A stretch of 6,054 nucleotides of DNA from Pseudomonadota bacterium. Lineage in GTDB: Bacteria; Pseudomonadota; Gammaproteobacteria; Burkholderiales; Rhodocyclaceae. Position numbers and translations under genes: made by a program. The number at the start of each line of letters is the position of its first letter. The first letter of the stretch is position 1. Below the pieces are notes generated by a model that made no database searches, had not been told where the DNA came from, and saw only the letters and a program-made list of their open reading frames with translations. Shown here in pieces: positions 1-6,054 of this stretch. The stretch covers positions 1 through 6,054 of the forward strand of contig JAUPVD010000123.1 of assembly GCA_030917225.1 (NCBI GenBank). Reading direction: 5' to 3'.

Positions 1-373
1 AAACGTTCCCCCTTCGCGCATGGCAGGCGCACACCAACTCAGACAGCACGGCCTCCATGCGCGCCAGGTCAGCCATTTTCTCGCGCACGTCCTTGAGCTT
101 GTGCTCGGCCAGACTGCTGGCTTCCTCGCAATGGGTGCCATCCTCCAGCCGCAGCAGCTCGGCGATCTCATCCAGGCTGAAGCCCAGCCGCTGGGCTGAT
201 TTCACGAAGCGCACCCGCGTTACATCCGCCTCGCCATAGCGGCGGATGCTGCCATAGGGCTTGTCAGGCTCCAGCAACAAGCCCTTGCGCTGATAGAAAC
301 GGATGGTCTCCACATTGACCCCGGCCGCCTTGGCGAAAACGCCAATGGTCAGGTTCTCCAAATTGTTTTCCAT
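1..373 (-). CDS. merR: MerR, mercury-responsive transcription regulator (3' end cut by window)
   Basis: MerR is a dimeric DNA-binding protein that represses the mer promoter without mercury and activates it with Hg2+ by untwisting the long spacer. The minus-strand frame from ATG at 373-371 gives 124 residues ([15 protein letters not shown]...) of a family length of about 144. A helix-turn-helix lies at about residues 10-29, followed by the wing and a long dimerisation helix. Cys82 and Cys117, two of the three Hg2+ ligands, are present. The third, Cys126, lies just beyond the window edge, where the visible sequence ends at Val124. The start is the one used in Tn501/Tn21; only a weak Shine-Dalgarno sequence precedes it. 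The gene is transcribed away from merT across a shared operator, so MerR also represses its own synthesis. Confidence 0.97.
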
Positions 374-378
374 ATCGC

Positions 379-409
379 TTGACTCCGTACATGAGTACGG
401 AAGTAAGGT
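379..409 (+). promoter_or_regulatory. mer promoter/operator with 19-bp spacer and MerR dyad
   Basis: A -35 box TTGACT (379-384) and a -10 box TAAGGT (404-409) are separated by 19 bp, the over-long spacer typical of MerR-controlled promoters. Between them is the dyad TCCGTAC-ATGA-GTACGGA (384-401), two 7-bp arms around 4 bp, which is the MerR dimer site. RNA polymerase can bind but not open this promoter until Hg-MerR twists the DNA. The divergent merR promoter must overlap this stretch on the minus strand. I see only poor candidate boxes for it and do not assign them. MerD is known to bind the same operator. Confidence 0.95.
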
Positions 410-444
410 TACGCTATCCAATTTCAATTCGAAAGGACAAGCGC

Positions 445-795
445 ATGTCTGAACCAAAAACCGGGCGCGGCGCGCTCTTCACTGGAGGGCTTGCCGCCAT
501 CCTCGCCTCGGCTTGCTGCCTCGGGCCGTTGGTTCTGATCGCCTTGGGGTTCAGCGGCGCTTGGATCGGCAACTTGGCGGTGTTGGAACCCTATCGCCCC
601 ATCTTTATCGGCGTGGCGCTGGTGGCGTTGTTCTTCGCCTGGCGGCGCATCTACCGGCAGGCAGCGGCCTGCAAACCGGGTGAGGTCTGCGCGATTCCCC
701 AAGTGCGAGCTACTTACAAGCTCATTTTCTGGATCGTGGCCGCGCTGGTTCTGGTCGCGCTCGGATTTCCCTACGTCATGCCATTTTTCTACTGA
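445..795 (+). CDS. merT: MerT, inner-membrane mercuric ion transporter
   Basis: MerT takes Hg2+ from periplasmic MerP and passes it through the inner membrane towards MerA. The product has 116 residues, the usual length. Three hydrophobic segments are visible at about residues 14-38, 47-66 and 92-113. The vicinal pair Cys24-Cys25 lies in the first membrane segment, and Cys76 and Cys82 lie in the cytoplasmic loop between segments two and three; these are the known Hg2+ relay residues. The start at 445 is preceded by AAAGGA (432-437) at good spacing. A longer in-frame reading from a TTG at 379 would begin in the -35 box and can be dismissed. It is the first gene of the operon, 12 bp before merP. 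Confidence 0.97.
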
Positions 796-807
796 TCGGA
801 GTTCACC

Positions 808-1083
808 ATGAAGAAACTGTTTGCCTCCCTCGCCCTCGCCGCCGTTGTTGCCCCCGTCTGGGCCGCCACCCAGACCGTCACGCTGTCCGTACCGGGCATG
901 ACCTGCTCCGCCTGCCCGATCACTGTCAAGAAGGCGATTTCCAAGGTCGAAGGCGTCAGCAAAGTTGACGTGACTTTCGAGACACGCCAAGCGGTCGTCA
1001 CCTTCGACGATGCCAAGACCAGCGTGCAGAAGCTGACCAAGGCAACCGCCGACGCGGGCTATCCGTCCAGCGTCAAGCAGTGA
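808..1083 (+). CDS. merP: MerP, periplasmic mercury-binding protein
   Basis: MerP is a small periplasmic carrier that binds Hg2+ between two cysteines and hands it to MerT. The 91-residue product starts with a signal peptide (positive MKK, hydrophobic core, likely cleavage after VWA at residue 19), leaving a mature protein of 72 residues. The mature part is one heavy-metal-associated (HMA) domain with the GMTCSAC motif; Cys33 and Cys36 of the precursor correspond to Cys14 and Cys17 of the mature protein. GGAG at 798-801 gives a ribosome-binding site 6 bp before the ATG. The fold is the same as that of the N-terminal domain of MerA encoded just downstream. Confidence 0.97.
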   Translation: MKKLFASLALAAVVAPVWAATQTVTLSVPGMTCSACPITVKKAISKVEGVSKVDVTFETRQAVVTFDDAKTSVQKLTKATADAGYPSSVKQ

Positions 1084-2840
<1,757 letters not shown>

Positions 2841-2857
2841 GAAAAAGGAGGTGTTCA

Positions 2858-3223
2858 ATGAACGCCTACACGGTGTCCCGGCTGGCTCTTGATGCCGGGG
2901 TGAGCGTGCATATCGTGCGCGACTACCTGCTGCGCGGATTGCTGCGCCCGGTGGCGTGCACACCAGGCGGCTACGGCTTGTTCGATGACGCCGCCTTGCA
3001 ACGGCTGTGCTTCGTGCGGGCGGCCTTCGAGGCGGGCATCGGCCTCGACGCGCTGGCGCGGCTGTGCCGGGCGCTGGATGCGGCGGACGGCGACGAAGCG
3101 GCCGCGCAGCTTGCCCTGCTGCGTCAGTTCGTCGAGCGTCGGCGCGAAGCGTTGGCCGATCTGGAAGTGCAGTTGGCCACCCTGCCGACCGAGCCGGCAC
3201 AGCACGCGGAGAGTCTGCCATGA
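2858..3223 (+). CDS. merD: MerD, secondary (down-)regulator of the mer operon
   Basis: MerD is a MerR-family protein of 121 residues that binds the mer operator weakly and helps displace Hg-MerR, turning the operon down once mercury is gone. The N-terminal helix-turn-helix is at about residues 3-24, with the [10 protein letters not shown] wing near 35-44 and a coiled dimerisation stretch near 80-110. It lacks the MerR pattern of Hg2+-binding cysteines (its cysteines are at 34, 51 and 70), which fits a protein that does not sense metal itself in the same way. A strong AAGGAGG (2845-2851) six bases before the ATG fixes this start. An in-frame GTG at 2837, inside the end of merA, is therefore unlikely to be used. 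The stop overlaps the merE start as ATGA. Confidence 0.95.
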   Translation: MNAYTVSRLALDAGVSVHIVRDYLLRGLLRPVACTPGGYGLFDDAALQRLCFVRAAFEAGIGLDALARLCRALDAADGDEAAAQLALLRQFVERRREALADLEVQLATLPTEPAQHAESLP

Positions 3224-3456
3224 ACAACCCCGAGCGCTTGCCGTCCGAGACGCACAAACCGATCACCGGCTACCTGTGGGGCGGACTGGCTGTGCTGACT
3301 TGCCCCTGCCACCTGCCCATCCTCGCTGTCGTGCTGGCCGGCACAACCGCCGGTGCTTTCCTCGGCGAGCATTGGGTCATCGCGGCGCTCGGTTTGACCG
3401 GCCTGTTCCTTCTGTCCCTGTCGCGGGCGTTGCGGGCATTCAGGGAAAGAGAATGA
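3220..3456 (+). CDS. merE: MerE, small inner-membrane mercury transport protein
   Basis: MerE is a 78-residue membrane protein implicated in uptake of Hg2+ and, in some studies, organic mercury. Two hydrophobic segments are seen at about residues 17-48 and 53-69. The first holds the CPC motif (Cys28-Pro-Cys30, followed by His31), the likely metal ligands, and the C-terminus is basic ([10 protein letters not shown]). GGAGAG (3208-3213) sits six bases before the ATG, which overlaps the merD stop (ATGA). Its own stop in turn overlaps the start of the EAL-domain gene in the same ATGA fashion. The tight packing indicates translational coupling at the end of the operon. Confidence 0.94.
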   Translation: MNNPERLPSETHKPITGYLWGGLAVLTCPCHLPILAVVLAGTTAGAFLGEHWVIAALGLTGLFLLSLSRALRAFRERE

Positions 3457-4442
3457 GCGCTTTCCGGCCGGATGGATGGACGACGCCGGAACTGGCCCAA
3501 GCGGTCGAGCGCGGGCAGCTTGAACTGCACTACCAGCCCGTCGTCGATCTGCGCAGTGGTGGGATTGTCGGCGCGGAAGCCCTGTTGCGCTGGCGTCATC
3601 CGACGCTTGGACTATTGCCACCGGGCCAGTTCCTGCCCGTGGTCGAATCGTCCGGCCTGATGCCTGAAATCGGCGCTTGGGTGCTGGGCGAAGCCTGCCG
3701 CCAGATGCGTGACTGGCGAATGCTGGCATGGCGACCGTTCCGGCTGGCCGTCAATGTTTCGGCGAGCCAAGTGGGACCGGACTTCGACGGGTGGGTAAAG
3801 GGCGTGCTGGCTGATGCCGAGTTGCCCGCCGAGTATCTCGAAATCGAGCTGACCGAATCGGTCGCGTTTGGTGATCCGGCGATCTTCCCCGCCCTGGACG
3901 CCTTGCGGCAGATCGGTGTGCGCTTCGCCGCCGATGACTTCGGGACGGGGTATTCCTGTCTGCAACATCTGAAGTGCTGCCCAATCAGCACGCTCAAGAT
4001 CGACCAATCGTTTGTCGCCGGGCTCGCCAACGACCGCCGCGACCAAACCATCGTGCACACCGTGATTCAGCTTGCGCACGGGCTGGGCATGGATGTGGTG
4101 GCTGAAGGCGTGGAAACATCGGCGAGTCTTGATCTATTGCGACAAGCGGACTGCGACACAGGACAAGGCTTCCTGTTCGCGAAGCCAATGCCGGCGGCGG
4201 CATTCGCCGTCTTCGTCAGTCAATGGAGGGGTGCCACCATGAATGCAAGTGACTCGACCACCACCAGTTGCTGCGTGTGCTGCAAGGAAATCCCGCTCGA
4301 TGCCGCCTTCACCCCGGAAGGCGCGGAATACGTCGAGCACTTCTGCGGGTTGGAGTGTTATCAACGCTTCGAAGCGCGTGCCAAGACAGGGAACGAAACC
4401 GATGCCGATCCGAACGCCTGCGACTCGCTACCGTCAGATTGA
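3453..4442 (+). CDS. urf2: EAL-domain protein with C-terminal DUF3330 (Urf2 of mer transposons)
   Basis: The 329-residue product joins two parts. Residues about 12-257 form an EAL domain, the class that hydrolyses cyclic di-GMP to pGpG. The usual catalytic and metal-binding motifs are all present: EALLRW (Glu42), NVSASQ (Asn101), ELTES (Glu132), DDFGTGY (Asp161-Asp162), LKID (Lys182), AEGVE (Glu218) and GQG (Gln238). No GGDEF, sensor or membrane segment is attached. Residues about 263-310 are the cysteine-rich DUF3330 module, with CCVCC near 273-277 and FCGLEC near 297-302. The ATG overlaps the merE stop and follows AGGGA at six bases. In Tn21 the related gene is broken by integron In2, and its 3' part was named tnpM, a proposed transposition modulator. 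Activity here is inferred from motifs; its benefit to the element is unknown. Confidence 0.9.
   Translation: MSAFRPDGWTTPELAQAVERGQLELHYQPVVDLRSGGIVGAEALLRWRHPTLGLLPPGQFLPVVESSGLMPEIGAWVLGEACRQMRDWRMLAWRPFRLAVNVSASQVGPDFDGWVKGVLADAELPAEYLEIELTESVAFGDPAIFPALDALRQIGVRFAADDFGTGYSCLQHLKCCPISTLKIDQSFVAGLANDRRDQTIVHTVIQLAHGLGMDVVAEGVETSASLDLLRQADCDTGQGFLFAKPMPAAAFAVFVSQWRGATMNASDSTTTSCCVCCKEIPLDAAFTPEGAEYVEHFCGLECYQRFEARAKTGNETDADPNACDSLPSD
4239..4442 (+). CDS. Possible separately translated DUF3330 protein (internal start within urf2)
   Basis: In the same frame as the EAL gene, an ATG at 4239 is preceded by GGAGG (4225-4229) with 9 bp spacing, and would give a 67-residue protein starting [10 protein letters not shown]. 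It would consist solely of the cysteine-rich module: CCVCC at residues 11-15, then Cys36 and Cys40. The ribosome-binding site is as good as that of most genes in the window, so a second, free product is plausible. It may instead be only the C-terminal domain of the 329-residue protein. As I recall, DUF3330 proteins of this size are annotated as separate genes in related transposons, which supports a stand-alone role. Confidence 0.4.
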   Translation: MNASDSTTTSCCVCCKEIPLDAAFTPEGAEYVEHFCGLECYQRFEARAKTGNETDADPNACDSLPSD

Positions 4443-4551
4443 GGCATACCCTAACTTGGCGTCAGACCATCCGGCGCTAAATCGTCAGAATAGAGTTGCC
4501 TTCCGAATTGATTGACATACGCCGTCAAGGGTCATAGATTTCTTCCTGACA
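4432..4551. other. res recombination site with three resolvase-binding subsites
   Basis: Repeated half-sites of the form YGTCA(G/A) occur in facing pairs across about 120 bp directly upstream of tnpR. Proposed site I is 4432-4460 (CGTCAG... facing ...TTGGCG, about 29 bp). Site II is 4483-4517 (CGTCAG... facing ...TTGACA, 35 bp). Site III is about 4523-4551 (CGTCAA... facing ...CTGACA). The order and sizes resemble the short-long-short res sites of the Tn3 family, with strand exchange expected at the centre of site I near 4446-4447. An unpaired CGTCAG at 4460-4465 makes the exact edges uncertain. Site I overlaps the last two codons and the stop of the EAL gene. The 130-bp gap before tnpR is fully used by this site. 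Confidence 0.75.
4512..4540 (+). promoter_or_regulatory. Probable tnpR-tnpA promoter inside res
   Basis: A perfect -35 box TTGACA (4512-4517) is followed after 17 bp by TAGATT (4535-4540), a four-out-of-six match to the -10 consensus. It lies between res subsites II and III, so resolvase bound to res would block it. That matches the known self-repression of tnpR in this family. It is the only clear promoter-like sequence before tnpR. The transcription start has not been inferred beyond this. Confidence 0.65.
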
Positions 4552-4572
4552 CATTTCCCTCAGGAGGATACC

Positions 4573-5133
4573 TTGCACGGTCAGCGCATCGGTTACGTCC
4601 GCGTCAGCAGCTTCGACCAGAACCCAGAACGGCAGCTCGAACAGATCCAGGTGGATAAAGTGTTCACCGACAAGGCGTCGGGCAAGGACACACGGCGGCC
4701 CGAACTGGAACGGCTGCTCGCCTTCGTGCGCGAAGGCGACACGGTCGTGGTGCACAGCATGGATCGTCTGGCGCGCAACCTCGACGACCTGCGCCGCCTG
4801 GTGCAGGGCCTCACCCAGCGCGGCGTACGCATCGAGTTCCTTAAGGAGCATTTGACCTTCACCGGCGAGGACTCGCCGATGGCGAACCTGATGCTGTCGG
4901 TAATGGGCGCGTTCGCCGAGTTCGAACGCGCCTTGATCCGCGAGCGGCAGCGCGAGGGCATCGCGCTCGCCAAGCAGCGCGGGGCCTACCGTGGCAGGAA
5001 GAAATCCCTGTCGTCTGAGCGTATTGCCGAACTGCGCCAACGTGTCGAGGCTGGCGAGCAAAAGACCAAGCTGGCTCGTGAATTCGGAATCAGTCGCGAA
5101 ACCCTGTATCAATACTTGAGAACGGATCAGTAA
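4573..5133 (+). CDS. tnpR: TnpR, serine resolvase
   Basis: TnpR resolves the cointegrate made by the transposase, by recombination between two res copies, and represses its own promoter. The 186-residue product has the serine-recombinase catalytic domain (about 4-135): YVRVSS with nucleophile Ser12 and Arg10, then MDRLARN with Asp64, Arg65 and Arg68. The long E helix with [16 protein letters not shown] lies near 114-129. A short C-terminal helix-turn-helix (about 161-181, ending [11 protein letters not shown]) reads the half-sites. The start codon is TTG at 4573, fixed by AGGAGG (4562-4567) five bases upstream and by the family N-terminus [11 protein letters not shown]. Length equals that of Tn501/Tn1721 resolvase. 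tnpA begins two bases after its stop. Confidence 0.96.
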   Translation: MHGQRIGYVRVSSFDQNPERQLEQIQVDKVFTDKASGKDTRRPELERLLAFVREGDTVVVHSMDRLARNLDDLRRLVQGLTQRGVRIEFLKEHLTFTGEDSPMANLMLSVMGAFAEFERALIRERQREGIALAKQRGAYRGRKKSLSSERIAELRQRVEAGEQKTKLAREFGISRETLYQYLRTDQ

Positions 5134-5135
5134 AT

Positions 5136-6054
5136 ATGCCACGTCGTTCAATCCTGTCCGCCGCCGAGCGCGAAAGCCTGCTGGCGTTGCCGGACACCAA
5201 GGATGAGTTGATCCGTCACTACACGTTCAGCGAAACCGACCTCTCCATCATCCGGCAGCGGCGCGGCCCGGCCAACCGGCTGGGCTTCGCCGTGCAGCTC
5301 TGTTACCTGCGCTTTCCTGGTGTCATCCTGGGCGTCGATGAGCCGCCGTTTCCGCCCTTGTTGAAACTGGTCGCCGACCAGCTCAAGGTCAGCGTCGAAA
5401 GCTGGGACGAATACGGGCAGCGGGAGCAGACCCGGCGCGAGCACCTGGTCGAACTGCAAACGGTGTTCGGCTTCCAGCCCTTTACCATGGGCCACTACCG
5501 GCAGGCCGTCCAGTTGCTGACCGAGATGGCCTTGCAGACCGACAAGGGCATCGTGCTGGCCAGCACCTTGATCGAGCACCTGCGGCAGCAGTCGGTCATT
5601 CTGCCTGCCCTCAACGCCGTCGAGCGGGCGAGCGCCGAAGCAATCACCCGCGCCAACCGGCGCATCTACGATGCCTTGGCCGAACCGCTGTCGGACGCGC
5701 ATCGCCGCCGCCTCGACGATCTGCTCAAGCGTCGGGACAACGGCAAAACGACCTGGCTGGCCTGGCTGCGCCAATCGCCCGTCAAACCGAATTCGCGGCA
5801 CATGCTGGAACACATCGAACGCCTCAAAGCGTGGCAGGCGCTCGACCTGCCTTCTGGCATCGAGCGGTCGGTGCACCAGAACCGCCTGCTCAAGATCGCC
5901 CGTGAGGGTGGCCAGATGACGCCCGCCGACCTGGCCAAGTTCGAGGCGCAGCGACGCTATGCCACCCTGGTGGCGCTTGCCATCGAGGGCATGGCCACCG
6001 TCACCGACGAAATCATCGACCTGCACGACCGCATCCTGGGCAAGCTGTTCAACG
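5136..6054 (+). CDS. tnpA: TnpA, Tn3-family transposase, N-terminal part (cut by window)
   Basis: An open frame from ATG at 5136 runs off the window end, giving 306 codons without a stop; the family length is about 990. It begins [19 protein letters not shown], typical of Tn21-subfamily transposases. This part holds the N-terminal DUF4158 region (about residues 5-165), which takes part in recognising the terminal inverted repeats, and the start of the linker towards the catalytic domain. The DDE catalytic residues lie beyond the window. The gene follows tnpR after two bases (TAA-AT-ATG) and has no strong ribosome-binding site of its own, so expression probably depends on the tnpR transcript and translational coupling. 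No frameshift is seen in the visible part. The protein appears Tn501/Tn1721-like from memory. Confidence 0.96.
   Translation, partial: MPRRSILSAAERESLLALPDTKDELIRHYTFSETDLSIIRQRRGPANRLGFAVQLCYLRFPGVILGVDEPPFPPLLKLVADQLKVSVESWDEYGQREQTRREHLVELQTVFGFQPFTMGHYRQAVQLLTEMALQTDKGIVLASTLIEHLRQQSVILPALNAVERASAEAITRANRRIYDALAEPLSDAHRRRLDDLLKRRDNGKTTWLAWLRQSPVKPNSRHMLEHIERLKAWQALDLPSGIERSVHQNRLLKIAREGGQMTPADLAKFEAQRRYATLVALAIEGMATVTDEIIDLHDRILGKLFN

Noticed and set aside
1..60. Left terminal inverted repeat of the transposon
   Set aside because: The first bases encode the MerR region around Cys115-Val124 on the minus strand, so the transposon end lies outside the window.
4525..5151. 208-residue minus-strand frame opposite tnpR
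   Set aside because: The plus strand encodes a full serine resolvase with catalytic residues. The antisense frame has no support.
5148..6026. 292-residue open frame on the minus strand opposite tnpA
   Set aside because: The plus strand encodes a clear Tn3-family transposase N-terminus throughout. The antisense frame is a codon-bias shadow with no recognisable motif.

Overview
The window is the inside of a Tn3-family (Tn21 subfamily) mercury-resistance transposon with the gene order of Tn501: merR < > merT-merP-merA-merD-merE-(EAL/DUF3330 gene)-tnpR-tnpA'. Both ends are cut by the window. The left end falls inside merR, just before its third mercury-binding cysteine, and the right end falls inside the transposase gene. 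The 38-bp terminal inverted repeats are therefore not present. The predicted proteins, especially the 561-residue MerA, match what I remember of Tn501, but I could not run a comparison. Such elements are carried on plasmids and chromosomes of Pseudomonas, Enterobacterales and other Pseudomonadota. The high-GC codon use fits that group but does not identify the host.

Left part (1-3456): a broad-spectrum-lacking ('narrow', Hg2+ only; no merB is seen) mercury operon. merR (minus strand) and merTPADE (plus strand) diverge from a shared operator with the hallmark 19-bp spacer between -35 and -10 and an 18-bp dyad between them. MerP collects Hg2+ in the periplasm, MerT and MerE carry it across the inner membrane, MerA reduces it to volatile Hg0, MerR switches the operon and MerD dampens it. 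There is no merC; a 71-bp non-coding gap lies where merC sits in Tn21.

Middle (3453-4442): one open frame joins a c-di-GMP phosphodiesterase (EAL) domain, with all the usual catalytic motifs, to a short cysteine-rich DUF3330 tail. It starts by an ATGA overlap with merE, as merE does with merD, so it should be translated as part of the mercury operon. A good ribosome-binding site and ATG inside the gene may also give the tail as a separate 67-residue protein.

Right part (4432-6054): a res recombination site of about 120 bp, containing a probable tnpR promoter, then the serine resolvase tnpR (TTG start) and the first 306 codons of the transposase tnpA. The res site begins within the last codons of the EAL gene. 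Overall the window is a known type of element. The least understood parts are the EAL/DUF3330 gene, its metal-finger-like tail, and the way it is tied to mercury induction.
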